From Snodgrassella sp945267035 (lineage in GTDB: Bacteria > Pseudomonadota > Gammaproteobacteria > Burkholderiales > Neisseriaceae), in assembly GCF_026535915.1 (NCBI RefSeq), contig NZ_JAFNPF010000001.1, positions 310,001-374,000 of the forward strand: 64,000 nucleotides of DNA. Reading direction: 5' to 3'. The position numbers were made by a program, and so were the translations under genes. The notes beneath the pieces were generated by a model. That model ran no database searches. It was not told the origin of the DNA and saw only the letters and a list, made by a program, of their open reading frames with translations. Shown here piece after piece: positions 8,569 to 17,721 of this stretch (positions are counted from its first letter, which is position 1; the number at the start of each line of letters is the position of its first letter).

Positions 8569-9497
8569 GCTGGCGACACATTCATAAACACTTTGGCGAC
8601 AAACTAATCGCAGACGACTTAAGTTTGGATGTTAATGATGGTGAACTGATTGCGATATTGGGAGAAAGTGGCAGCGGTAAATCGACTATGCTGAATATTG
8701 CTGCCGGTTTGGTGGCTCCAGATGACGGTTCAGTGTGGGTAAATGAGCAAAATATCACCAATTGGGCAGCGGAGAAACGCCGTTTGGGTTTGATGTTTCA
8801 GGATTATGCCTTATTACCTCATCTGAATGTTTGGCAAAACGTTGCTTTTGGCTTACGTATGCATGGTGTCAGCAAAAAAGAAGCTCGTCAGCAGGCTTAT
8901 GAGCTGTTAGCGCAAATCGGACTGGCTGATTTGGCGCAACAACGTATTCAAGTTTTATCTGGCGGGGAACGGCAGCGAGTAGCCTTAGCACGCGCTTTGA
9001 TTATGCAGCCGCAGGGATTATTGTTGGATGAGCCTTTTTCAGCACTGGATACGAGCTTACGTAGTAGTTTGCAGCAATTGACCTTGCGCTTAATACAACA
9101 ACAGCATTGCCCAGCTGTATTGGTCACGCATAGTCCAAAGGAAGCTTTTGCTATGGCTAACTGGATTTGTCTGCTACACCATGGAAAATGGGTGCAACAG
9201 GGCACAGTAACCGAGCTTCTGGCTCGGCCGCTTAATGCTTGGGTAGCTCGGCTGTTAGGTTGTGATAATGTTACCGATAATTGGTATATTCCCCAAACTG
9301 CGATGCAATATGATGCCCAGCACGGCACACCATTACAGGTTTGTACAGTTAACCTGACCGCCACCAACTATGATGTGCAGTTAATGCATCCGCAGTATGG
9401 TTTGTTACATTGGTGGTTGCCATTGACGCAGCCGGTTAATGTGGGTGATTGGTTACCCCTGACTATCTGGTCGGAACAAATTGTGATTTTTCCCTGA
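8562..9497 (+). CDS. thiQ: ThiQ thiamine ABC transporter ATPase
   Basis: This ATPase powers ThiBP. It shows Walker A GESGSGKST, Q-loop FQDYALLPH, the signature LSGGERQRVALARAL, Walker B GLLLDEPFSALD and the switch His in VTHS. I chose the ATG at 8562, which gives the standard start MLSWRHIHKHFGDK and a 7-base overlap with thiP; the frame is open back to 8532 without support. At 311 residues it is about 80 longer than E. coli ThiQ. The extra C-terminal part is beta-rich and may be a TOBE-like regulatory domain (inference). Confidence 0.91.
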   Translation: MLSWRHIHKHFGDKLIADDLSLDVNDGELIAILGESGSGKSTMLNIAAGLVAPDDGSVWVNEQNITNWAAEKRRLGLMFQDYALLPHLNVWQNVAFGLRMHGVSKKEARQQAYELLAQIGLADLAQQRIQVLSGGERQRVALARALIMQPQGLLLDEPFSALDTSLRSSLQQLTLRLIQQQHCPAVLVTHSPKEAFAMANWICLLHHGKWVQQGTVTELLARPLNAWVARLLGCDNVTDNWYIPQTAMQYDAQHGTPLQVCTVNLTATNYDVQLMHPQYGLLHWWLPLTQPVNVGDWLPLTIWSEQIVIFP

Positions 9498-9567
9498 TGA
9501 TCTGTAGCTGAGCCGGCATATTTTGCGTGGTTAGGCTAGCGTTATGGATAACATTAGTAGTTGAAGG

Positions 9568-9576
9568 TGATATAAT
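9568..9576 (+). promoter_or_regulatory. Extended -10 promoter for fba
   Basis: TGATATAAT is an extended -10 element (TGn plus a perfect TATAAT) 45 bases before the fba start. No strong -35 is seen, as is usual for extended -10 promoters. Confidence 0.6.
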
Positions 9577-9621
9577 TACACTTATTTTTGCTCAACTATT
9601 CATTTATTCACGGAGATTCTC

Positions 9622-10686
9622 ATGGCTTTAGTTTCTATGCGCCAACTGCTTGATCATGCTGCTGAAAACAGCTATGGTTTGCCGGCATTTAACGTCAATA
9701 ATCTGGAACAGATGCGCGCAATTATGGAAGCAGCTGATGAAGTCAATGCTCCAGTGATCGTGCAGGCCAGTGCTGGAGCGCGTAAATATGCTGGTGCGCC
9801 ATTTTTGCGTCATCTTATTTTGGCCGCGATAGAAGAATTTCCTCATATTCCAGTCGTGATGCATCAGGATCATGGCGCATCACCTGAAGTTTGCCAGCGT
9901 TCCATTCAGCTTGGGTTTTCATCCGTGATGATGGATGGATCACTGCTCAGCGATGCGAAAACACCTTCTACTTATGAATATAATGTTGATGTGACTCGGA
10001 AAACCGTCTATATGGCACATGCTTGCGGTGTTTCAGTTGAAGGGGAAATCGGTTGTCTGGGGAATCTGGAAACCGGGGAAGCTGGGGAAGAAGACGGAGT
10101 TGGGGCTGCTGGTAAGTTAAGTCATGATCAAATGTTGACCAGTGTCGATGAAGCGGTACGCTTTGTACAAGACACCAGTGTCGATGCTTTGGCTATCGCC
10201 ATAGGTACCAGTCATGGTGCTTATAAATTTACGCGCAAACCAACAGGTGATGTTTTGCGTATCGACCGTATTCGTGAAATTCATGAGCGTCTGCCCAATA
10301 CCCATCTGGTGATGCACGGATCCAGCTCAGTGCCACAGGAATGGTTGCAGGTGATCAATGAATATGGTGGTGAAATTCCTGAAACTTATGGTGTGCCGGT
10401 TGAAGAAATTGTGCAGGGTATCAAATACGGTGTGCGTAAAGTGAACATTGATACCGACCTGCGACTGGCGAGTACTGGAGCTATTCGTCGTTTTCTGGCA
10501 ACACATCCAGCCGAATTTGATCCACGTAAATATTTTACTGAAACCATTAAAGCCATGAAACAGATTTGTATTGATCGCTATGTGGCTTTTGGTGCTCAAG
10601 GTCAGGCAGATAAAATTAAGCCTATATCATTAGAAAAAATGGCTAATCGTTATGCTAAAGGCGAATTGGTGCAGATTATTAAATAA
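9622..10686 (+). CDS. fba: Class II fructose-1,6-bisphosphate aldolase
   Basis: The enzyme reversibly cleaves fructose-1,6-bisphosphate into dihydroxyacetone phosphate and glyceraldehyde-3-phosphate in the cytosol, using a zinc ion. The 354-residue sequence shows the class II signature VVMHQDHGA, the GEIGCLG zinc-ligand region, HGSSSVPQEW and a KVNIDTDLR phosphate-binding segment. The length and the form with a long C-terminal helix match the CbbA-type aldolases of betaproteobacteria. A CGGAG ribosome site precedes ATG. It stands alone, with its own promoter and a strong terminator. Confidence 0.97.
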   Translation: MALVSMRQLLDHAAENSYGLPAFNVNNLEQMRAIMEAADEVNAPVIVQASAGARKYAGAPFLRHLILAAIEEFPHIPVVMHQDHGASPEVCQRSIQLGFSSVMMDGSLLSDAKTPSTYEYNVDVTRKTVYMAHACGVSVEGEIGCLGNLETGEAGEEDGVGAAGKLSHDQMLTSVDEAVRFVQDTSVDALAIAIGTSHGAYKFTRKPTGDVLRIDRIREIHERLPNTHLVMHGSSSVPQEWLQVINEYGGEIPETYGVPVEEIVQGIKYGVRKVNIDTDLRLASTGAIRRFLATHPAEFDPRKYFTETIKAMKQICIDRYVAFGAQGQADKIKPISLEKMANRYAKGELVQIIK

Positions 10687-10711
10687 TCCCATCAGAAACT
10701 GTATGCAACAA

Positions 10712-10740
10712 GGGCTATTCTTGAGGAATAGTCCTTTTTT
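10712..10740 (+). terminator. Intrinsic terminator of fba
   Basis: A 9-bp stem (GGGCTATTC with GAATAGTCC, one G-T pair, loop TTGAG) is followed by TTTTTT. Confidence 0.88.
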
Positions 10741-10796
10741 GCGTGCCCCATAAGTTAAACAGCAAAATCATCAATCTTATATTCGACTAAAATTAA

Positions 10797-11333
10797 TTAG
10801 ACCACTGTTTCAGGAACCTTACTTAACAAGGCTGTCTGCATAAATTGCCGTTGGAAATACAATAATGCCTGTTGCTCGTGTGTGTCAGTAACATGAATAT
10901 GGTCTATGGCAACATAAAAGATACTATGGGTACCGATGTCATGGCTATTAATGATATGTCCATGAAGATGTGCCAGTGCGCCAGGTAACTGTGGTTGGGC
11001 AGATTGCGGATGAGTTTCCCAGTTATTTTGTAAAAAGCGTTCTGCTGCACTAATTGGGGTTATACCAGCAAAGTGTTCCGCTACATCTTGTTGCGTGTGG
11101 GATAAGACATTAATACATAAATGTTTGTTGCGACGAAGAATAGGTTGAATTCGTGCATGTTGATTAATACACAGTAATACCGTCGGTGGTGTATCCGTGA
11201 CTGAACTAATGGCTGTCAGAGTAATGCCGTATCGACCGGCTTCACCATCTGTGGTGATCACATGTACGCTGGCAGCCACTTTTGCCATCGCATCGCGATA
11301 TAAAGAAGGGATATTGGTAGTGGTTTGATTCAT
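10797..11333 (-). CDS. hpaC: HpaC-like flavin reductase
   Basis: This 178-residue protein fits the flavin reductase domain family. It has the N-terminal ASVHVITTDGEAGRYGITLTA pattern (shown here as VITTDG and GITLTAISS), SVTDTPPTVLLCIN, the conserved CINVL strand, and a late HIHVTD strand. In E. coli HpaC supplies reduced flavin to the 4-hydroxyphenylacetate 3-monooxygenase HpaB. The adjacent HpaR-type regulator, three bases upstream on the same strand, supports the Hpa assignment over other flavin reductases. No hpaB or ring-cleavage genes are in this window, so it may serve another monooxygenase. Confidence 0.82.
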   Translation of the reverse strand: MNQTTTNIPSLYRDAMAKVAASVHVITTDGEAGRYGITLTAISSVTDTPPTVLLCINQHARIQPILRRNKHLCINVLSHTQQDVAEHFAGITPISAAERFLQNNWETHPQSAQPQLPGALAHLHGHIINSHDIGTHSIFYVAIDHIHVTDTHEQQALLYFQRQFMQTALLSKVPETVV

Positions 11334-11336
11334 GTG

Positions 11337-11786
11337 TTAATTAGATTCTTCGTTATTATCGATAGCAATATCCGTAAATTCTTTTAATAAATTACCCAGT
11401 TGTTGCAGTTTTTCCTGAGTAAAGCGTTCTTCAAGAGTCTTATAACGTGCATCTACAGCAATACAGAATTTTTCATATAGATGTTCACCCTCACTGGTCA
11501 ATTTCAGAAAAACACGACGTTGATCATTAGACGGTTTTAATCTAACTACAAAGTTGAGTTTTTCAAGCCGGGTTAATATACCGGTCAAACTTGGACGCAG
11601 TATACAAGCCTGTTTGGCTAAATCCTGAAAATCCATAATACCGTGTTCAGCAAGTAAACGAATAATGCGCCATTGCTGATCAGTGATCCCCATATCGTTC
11701 AGCATGGGACGAAAGTGAGAAAGTAACGCTTCACGAGTCTGAATCAGGACGATGTTCAGGGATGAGTATCTAGATGTGTTAACCAC
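11337..11786 (-). CDS. hpaR: HpaR-like MarR-family regulator (GTG start)
   Basis: A winged-helix repressor of about 149 residues. The segments ITDQQWRIIRLL, ACILRPSLTGILTRLE (recognition helix) and RLKPSNDQRRVFLKLT closely follow E. coli HpaR, which represses the homoprotocatechuate pathway and senses aromatic acids. I chose the GTG at 11786 because a GGAG ribosome site lies 7 bases before it; the frame is also open to a TTG at 11807, which has no such site. The hpaC gene follows after a 3-base gap. The AT-rich region upstream probably holds its operator. Confidence 0.87.
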   Translation of the reverse strand: MVNTSRYSSLNIVLIQTREALLSHFRPMLNDMGITDQQWRIIRLLAEHGIMDFQDLAKQACILRPSLTGILTRLEKLNFVVRLKPSNDQRRVFLKLTSEGEHLYEKFCIAVDARYKTLEERFTQEKLQQLGNLLKEFTDIAIDNNEESN

Positions 11787-11981
11787 CAGTATTCTCCATT
11801 CTATCAATGTATCCGGTTCAAATTGTGTTAATAAATATATAGAAAATTAATTAATTTATAAATATAAAAATATGAATTAACTTATTTTAATCATTTTATA
11901 CAATTTATATTAGTTTAACTAATTGTTTTATATCTAATATTATTTATTTGATTAAATATTGCTTTGAAACAATAAAATAGG

Positions 11982-12003
11982 AAAAAGCCGCCTGCTGGCG
12001 GCT
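11982..12003 (-). terminator. Intrinsic terminator of valS
   Basis: On the minus strand AGCCGCC-loop-GGCGGCT is followed by TTTTT just after the valS stop: a perfect 7-bp GC-rich stem. Confidence 0.9.
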
Positions 12004-12013
12004 GATTTAAACA

Positions 12014-14857
12014 TTATTGATATTTTTCCAATTGTTTGGAAATTTGAGTCATCTTTTCCTCAAGCTCAGCCAGTTCGAGACGATCTTTCTCTACCAGGTG
12101 TGCCGGAGCTTTTTCAGCATAACCGGGTTTGGATAGCTTGGCATCAATCTTATCAATTTTCTTTTGTAGTTTTTCCGCTTCCTTGTGTAAGCGCAAACGT
12201 TCCGCCGCTTTATCCACTTCCACTTTGAGCATCAATCTGGCACCCTGACAAACAGCAACCGGTGCGTCATCAGTTTCAGGTAAACGCTCAACTTGTTGCG
12301 CTTCGCTTAAACGAGCCATCATGGGTAAATAGGGTAGTAAATCGCCCAGATCATGACTACTTTGTATCAACAGCGGAACTTTAACGCTCATGGCTAAGCC
12401 CATCTCACCACGTAAATTGCGCACACTGTTGATCAAGTCTTGTAGATAGGTCATCTGCTCCATAGCCGGCGGTTGGATTAGACTTTCGTCAGCAACCGGC
12501 CACGCAGCCAGCATAATACTGTCTGTTTGTTTGGCATTGGCCAAGGGAGCTAAAGTTTGCCACAATTCTTCAGTGATAAAAGGCATGACTGGATGCAATA
12601 ACCGTAACACCGTTTCCAATACTCTGACCAAAGTACGGCGGGTAGCACGTTGCTGTGCTGCATCACCTTTTTGTAACTGCGTTTTAGCCAATTCGACATA
12701 CCAGTCACAATATTCATTCCAGATAAATTCGTACAACGTTTGCGCCAGCATATCAAACCGATAAGTATCCAGCGCTTCAGTCACAGCGCTAATGGTTTGT
12801 TGTAAGCGCGTCAGTAACCATTGATCAACAAAACTGTAGGTTAATGGCAACGTTTCGTCTTGCCCACAGTCTTGGTTTTCAACATTCATCAACACAAAGC
12901 GACTGGCATTCCACAACTTATTGCAGAAATTGCGGTAGCCTTCTGCACGTTTGAAATCGAAATTAATGGTACGACCAAGGCTGGCGTAGCTGGCCATAGT
13001 GAAGCGTAAGGCATCGGCACCAAATACCGGAATACCATTTGGAAACAGTTTTTCCGTATCTTTAACCACTTTGGGAGCTTTTTCTGGACGGCGCAGACCA
13101 GTAGTGCGTTTGATCAGCAGTTCTGGTAGATCAATGCCGTCAATCAGATCCACTGGATCAATCACATTCCCCTCAGATTTAGACATTTTTTTGCCTTCAT
13201 GGTCGCGCACCATACCGTGAATATAAATATCATGGAAAGGAACCTTACCCGTGAAGTGCGTAGTCATCATAATCATTCGTGCAACCCAGAAGAAAATGAT
13301 TTCATAACCGGTTACGAGTACCTGTGAAGGCAAAAATGCCTTAAGTTCTGGGGTGTTTTCAGGCCAGCCTAAAGTAGAAAAAGGCACCAATGCAGAAGAA
13401 AACCACGTGTCTAATACGTCTTCATCCCGAGTTAAAACCGCATCTGCCCCTGCTTGAGCCAGTGCTTCTGCTTCATTACGGGCCACATAGACCTGACCAT
13501 GCTGATCATACCAAGCCGGAATCTGGTGACCCCACCATAGCTGACGGGAAATGCACCAGTCCTGAATATTATTCATCCATTGATTATAGGTATTGACCCA
13601 ATTTTCTGGAATAAAGCGTACCTGACCACTTTCAACGGCATGAATACATTTCTCAGTTAGGGTTTTACCTTTGAATTCTGATTCGGGTTCGGCATACACA
13701 CCATTATCCGGTGTGCGTGTCATGGCGACAAACCACTGATTGGTCAGCATCGGTTCAATCACACTGCCGGTACGGTCACCTTTCGGTGTCATCAACTTAT
13801 GCTCTTCAACCTTAACCAGTAACCCTTGCTCTTGCAAATCGGCAACCATCTGTTTACGGGCTTTAAATCTATCCATACCGGCATACTGTGCCGGTAAACT
13901 GATGGCTGGCTGCACTTGACCTTGGAAATTGAATACTTCTGCTTGTGGCAAAATAGTCGCATCTAAAGCAAGAACATTAACTAAAGCTGTCTGATGACGT
14001 TTCCCAACTTCATAATCGTTGAAGTCATGAGCTGGTGTAATTTTGACGCAACCAGTGCCGAAATCTTTATCGACATATTCGTCCGCAATAACCGGAATAG
14101 TACGACCAGATAAAGGTAATAACAGTTGTTTGCCAATAAACGAAGCATAACGTTCATCTTCAGGATGCACCGCTACCGCTACATCTCCTAAAAGCGTTTC
14201 CGGACGGGTTGTAGCAACGATCAATGATTGCGTAGGGTCATCGGCTAGAGGATAACGAATATGCCACATATGGCCGTTTTCTTCGATATTTTCCACTTCC
14301 AGATCAGATACGGCCGTGCCCAATACCGGATCCCAGTTTACCAACCGTTTGCCGCGATAAATTAGTCCTTGCTGAAACAATCGTACAAATACTTCACTCA
14401 CCACTTCAGCACGCGTTTCATCCATGGTGAAATATTCGCGGCTCCAGTCAACTGAACAACCAACTCGGCGCATCTGCTCAGTAATGGTGCCACCGGAAAA
14501 TTTTTTCCAATCCCAAATTTTGGCTATAAAAGCATCTCGACCAAGATCATGACGGGTAATATTTTCAGCAGCCAGTTGCCGTTCAACCACAATTTGTGTA
14601 GCGATACCGGCATGATCAGAGCCCGGAATCCAGCATACATTTTCACCTTTCATACGGTGATAACGAGTCAAACCATCCATAATGGTCTGATTAAATGCAT
14701 GCCCCATATGCAAAGTACCAGTCACGTTTGGTGGCGGTAACTGGATAGCAAATGATGGTTTATTTAAATCAAGTGAAGGTTCGAAGTAGCCGCGTTCTTC
14801 CCATTGCTGATACCAGCGGGCTTCAATTTCACTCGGAGAGTATTGGCTGTTTAACAT
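12014..14857 (-). CDS. valS: Valyl-tRNA synthetase
   Basis: ValRS charges tRNA-Val and edits misactivated threonine. The 947-residue protein has the class I signatures PPPNVTGTLHMGHAF near residue 40 and GKKMSKSEGN further on. It also has a CP1 editing domain (TTRPETLLGDVAVAVHPED), the anticodon-binding domain, and a C-terminal coiled coil (KLQKKIDKIDAKLSKPG) typical of bacterial ValRS. The length is normal. The gene has its own terminator and a plausible -10 box 39 bases upstream. Nothing unusual is seen. Confidence 0.98.
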   Translation of the reverse strand: MLNSQYSPSEIEARWYQQWEERGYFEPSLDLNKPSFAIQLPPPNVTGTLHMGHAFNQTIMDGLTRYHRMKGENVCWIPGSDHAGIATQIVVERQLAAENITRHDLGRDAFIAKIWDWKKFSGGTITEQMRRVGCSVDWSREYFTMDETRAEVVSEVFVRLFQQGLIYRGKRLVNWDPVLGTAVSDLEVENIEENGHMWHIRYPLADDPTQSLIVATTRPETLLGDVAVAVHPEDERYASFIGKQLLLPLSGRTIPVIADEYVDKDFGTGCVKITPAHDFNDYEVGKRHQTALVNVLALDATILPQAEVFNFQGQVQPAISLPAQYAGMDRFKARKQMVADLQEQGLLVKVEEHKLMTPKGDRTGSVIEPMLTNQWFVAMTRTPDNGVYAEPESEFKGKTLTEKCIHAVESGQVRFIPENWVNTYNQWMNNIQDWCISRQLWWGHQIPAWYDQHGQVYVARNEAEALAQAGADAVLTRDEDVLDTWFSSALVPFSTLGWPENTPELKAFLPSQVLVTGYEIIFFWVARMIMMTTHFTGKVPFHDIYIHGMVRDHEGKKMSKSEGNVIDPVDLIDGIDLPELLIKRTTGLRRPEKAPKVVKDTEKLFPNGIPVFGADALRFTMASYASLGRTINFDFKRAEGYRNFCNKLWNASRFVLMNVENQDCGQDETLPLTYSFVDQWLLTRLQQTISAVTEALDTYRFDMLAQTLYEFIWNEYCDWYVELAKTQLQKGDAAQQRATRRTLVRVLETVLRLLHPVMPFITEELWQTLAPLANAKQTDSIMLAAWPVADESLIQPPAMEQMTYLQDLINSVRNLRGEMGLAMSVKVPLLIQSSHDLGDLLPYLPMMARLSEAQQVERLPETDDAPVAVCQGARLMLKVEVDKAAERLRLHKEAEKLQKKIDKIDAKLSKPGYAEKAPAHLVEKDRLELAELEEKMTQISKQLEKYQ

Positions 14858-14895
14858 GGTTACTGGTTTAGAAAATAACTAAAAATAAGACAGCG

Positions 14896-14901
14896 ATTAT
14901 A
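14896..14901 (-). promoter_or_regulatory. -10 element for valS
   Basis: TATAAT on the minus strand lies 39 bases before the valS start. I see no strong -35 at 16-18 bases. Confidence 0.45.
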
Positions 14902-14903
14902 AC

Positions 14904-15324
14904 GCATAGATTCGGTTAAGGTTCAGAACCTTAGATTTATATTCGGTATAATTGCGTTGCTAAAAGAAATTTTAGTCCAGCGTCAGCTTAAAAGAGAATA
15001 AATAATCCATTGATTTAATGTATTAATCTAAATGTTTCAGCTTGACGATAAAAACGATAAAAAAAAGTATCAAGACTTTTCAGAAAAATGTTGTTAAAAG
15101 ACCGATTTTCTCAAGTCGTCACATCATTACCCTTAAATATATTTCCACAATGTTTAACTTCAATTATTTTGCTGACTTAATCCTGATAACTACCGCGCTA
15201 AAAAAACGCGACAATCCATACATCAGCTAATCGGCCAAAATGGCCATTCAGATTGGTTAATCAAAAATCATCTATGTTGAACTGATTGATGGTTGAACCG
15301 TCATACTAGAATATGGGTAAACCA
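14904..15324. other. Intergenic, no supported gene
   Basis: Spacer between the divergently placed valS start and the ffh terminator. It includes a TATAAT on the plus strand near 14950 and a short lysine-rich 62-codon frame (15042-15230) with no ribosome site or recognisable domain. A small GGCC-AAAAT-GGCC hairpin lies near 15234. Confidence 0.5.
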
Positions 15325-15355
15325 TCAAAAAAACTGCCTGAAATACTCAGGCAGT
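15325..15355 (-). terminator. Intrinsic terminator of ffh with a DUS-like stem
   Basis: A perfect 11-bp stem (AAACTGCCTGA with its complement, 5-base loop) is followed on the minus strand by seven Ts. The CTGCCTGA core resembles Neisseriaceae uptake sequences, which often form terminators. Confidence 0.92.
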
Positions 15356-15364
15356 TTGCAGATA

Positions 15365-16723
15365 TTATTGCGGGAACATCCCTTTCATTCCTTTGGCCAT
15401 ACGCAGCAGCTTGCCCATACCACCTTTTGTCAGCGATTTCATCATCTTTTGTGATTGTTCAAACTGCTTAAGCATTTTATTTACTTCCTGCACAGTTACA
15501 CCTGCACCATTGGCAATCCGCCGTTTACGGCTGGCTTTAATCAGCAATGGATGACTACGTTCTTTCGGCGTCATCGAATTGATGATGGCTTCAACACGAT
15601 TCATGGCTTTTGCGGCAGTTCCTTCCGGTACCTGTGTCGCCATTTTGCCCATTTCGCCCGGTAATTTGGACATGATCGATTCAATTCCACCCATCTTATG
15701 CATTTGTTGAATCTGCGCTTTAAAGTCATTTAGATCGAAACCCTTGCCCTTATGCAGCTTCTTCGCCATCTGCTGAGCAGTTTTTTCGTCGATACCTTTT
15801 TGCACATCTTCAATCAGCGATAAGACATCGCCCATACCCAGAATACGTGAGGCCATACGGTCTGGATAAAACGGTTCTAATCCAGTGATTTTTTCACCCA
15901 CACCAATAAACTTGATGGGTTTACCCGTTACATGACGCACAGACAGAGCAGCACCACCACGGGCATCACCATCCATTTTAGTGAGCACCACGCCAGTCAA
16001 CGGCAGAGTATCATTAAATGCTTTGGCCGTATTGACTGCATCCTGACCCTGCATGGCATCCACCACGAACAAGGTTTCAACTGGGTTGATTGCGGCGTGA
16101 ACCTGCTGGATTTCATCCATCATTTTCTCATCAATCGCCAGTCGACCGGCCGTATCAACCATCAAAACATCATAAAAATGCTTTTTAGCATAATCTAAAG
16201 CATTGCTGGCAATAGTAACAGGCTGCTCATTTTCGTTGGAAGGGAAGAAATCCACTTCTACCTGTTGTGCCAATAGTTTTAACTGTTCAATAGCCGCTGG
16301 ACGATAAACGTCAGCAGAAACAACCAATACTTTCTTCTTATGGTCATTTTTCAGCAATCTGGCCAGTTTGCCCACAGTCGTGGTTTTACCGGCACCTTGT
16401 AAACCAGCCATCAGAATAACTGCTGGCGGGACTGCTGCCAGATTTAAACTGCTGTTTTCTTTACCCATCAGCTCGGTTAGTGCATCATTGACCACACCAA
16501 TAAAAGCCTGACCAGGCGTGAGGCTGCCGATGACCTCTTGACCGACTGCACGTTCTTTTACCGAACTCATAAAATCTTTTACAACCGGTAAAGCCACGTC
16601 TGCTTCCAGTAAAGCCATGCGAACTTCGCGCAAGGCTTCCTTGATATTATCTTCACTCAGGCGCGCTTGACCGCGCAGGGTTTTAGCGATTTTACTAAAG
16701 CGATCTGATAGATTATCTAACAT
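15365..16723 (-). CDS. ffh: Ffh, signal recognition particle GTPase
   Basis: Ffh binds signal sequences emerging from the ribosome and, with the SRP RNA and FtsY, targets membrane proteins. The 452 residues show N, G and M domains in order: the G-domain P-loop GLQGAGKTTTVGKLA, DTAGRLAIDEKMM, TKMDGDARGGAAL, then a methionine-rich M domain ending in GGMGKLLRMAKGMKGMFPQ. The length is typical. The gene stands alone with a strong terminator. Confidence 0.98.
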   Translation of the reverse strand: MLDNLSDRFSKIAKTLRGQARLSEDNIKEALREVRMALLEADVALPVVKDFMSSVKERAVGQEVIGSLTPGQAFIGVVNDALTELMGKENSSLNLAAVPPAVILMAGLQGAGKTTTVGKLARLLKNDHKKKVLVVSADVYRPAAIEQLKLLAQQVEVDFFPSNENEQPVTIASNALDYAKKHFYDVLMVDTAGRLAIDEKMMDEIQQVHAAINPVETLFVVDAMQGQDAVNTAKAFNDTLPLTGVVLTKMDGDARGGAALSVRHVTGKPIKFIGVGEKITGLEPFYPDRMASRILGMGDVLSLIEDVQKGIDEKTAQQMAKKLHKGKGFDLNDFKAQIQQMHKMGGIESIMSKLPGEMGKMATQVPEGTAAKAMNRVEAIINSMTPKERSHPLLIKASRKRRIANGAGVTVQEVNKMLKQFEQSQKMMKSLTKGGMGKLLRMAKGMKGMFPQ

Positions 16724-17721
16724 CGAAACCGTCTCCAGCTACGTGTAAGTAGCCTGTTCATATCTGTTGAAAATCGCTACTTCCAATCAATTCCATAAAA
16801 ATGGGGGATGAATAAAAGGCGATTTGGTTATAAAATAGCACACTGTCGCTTCCTCTAAATCTGTTTTTAATCGATGAAGCGACAAAATATTGCCTATTTT
16901 ACACTACGCGCGCCTAAAAATGGCGCGCTATTGTTGCGGAAAAAAATGAGTTGTTTAATTTTGGTGCGGATATTTGCCTACACAGTACTCAACAATAGGT
17001 ATTTGGTCTGCTTCACATAGCCAGAATTTTTCAGCTCAGTACACTGCGGAAATAGCCAACTATTTTTTGCCAGTATCGCGGTTAAATGCCTGCGTAGTAT
17101 AGCAGCCTTTTTAATGCCAAAACGACTATTGGCGTGGATTGGACGGGTACATAATTTAACTTCAGGGTTAATGATTTTATTCAAAGGAATGGAAATATTC
17201 ACTACAGTGTGCAAGGTTCGTAATTGATGTATTTTCCTGTGATTGTGGCGCTGATGTTGAGTGTTTCGATAATACCAATCTGGGCAATAGTCATAACCTG
17301 CAAAGTGGTGCATTTATGCTACAGGTATTTTCATTATTACAGGCGATTTTATGCTGATAAAATATTACAGCTGGCGTCGCCTTTGATCAAATACTTGTGA
17401 TTTTATTTCTTACCCGTTGCTTGCCATTGAAACAGTGGTGTTTGAAAGATTGAGGGCGCAGTTTTTTTCAGCAGGCAATATTTTGGCAACCCAAAAATTT
17501 AATCACAAAACCATCTTTTGGTGTTGTCTTGGTTAATTTTTGATCATTCTGTTTATGACATCATACCCAAGCTTGGCGCGGAAAACAGCGGCTTTTTGGT
17601 TAATTAGTGTCTTATGTCAGTCTGGTGCTGGGTTATTTCAACAGCAAATTTGAGCATGAATTTTTGTTTTAACTTTTATTTTTAATAGTATCACCCTGAT
17701 TTGTAACCATAGGATATTTGA
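16724..17721. other. Long intergenic stretch, no supported gene
   Basis: About 1 kb between ffh and the MFS transporter. A 111-codon minus-strand frame (16978-17313) is rich in His/Asn/Arg and has no recognisable domain or ribosome site, so I leave it out. No transposase or RNA gene is visible. It may be eroded sequence. Confidence 0.45.

Noticed and set aside
15042..15230. 62-codon plus-strand frame near a TATAAT box
   Set aside because: Lys/Ile/Thr-rich, with no ribosome site and no match to a known small protein.
16978..17313. 111-codon frame on the minus strand
   Set aside because: No ribosome site, signal peptide, domain or sensible amino acid bias; the His/Asn/Arg-rich composition is typical of a chance frame.
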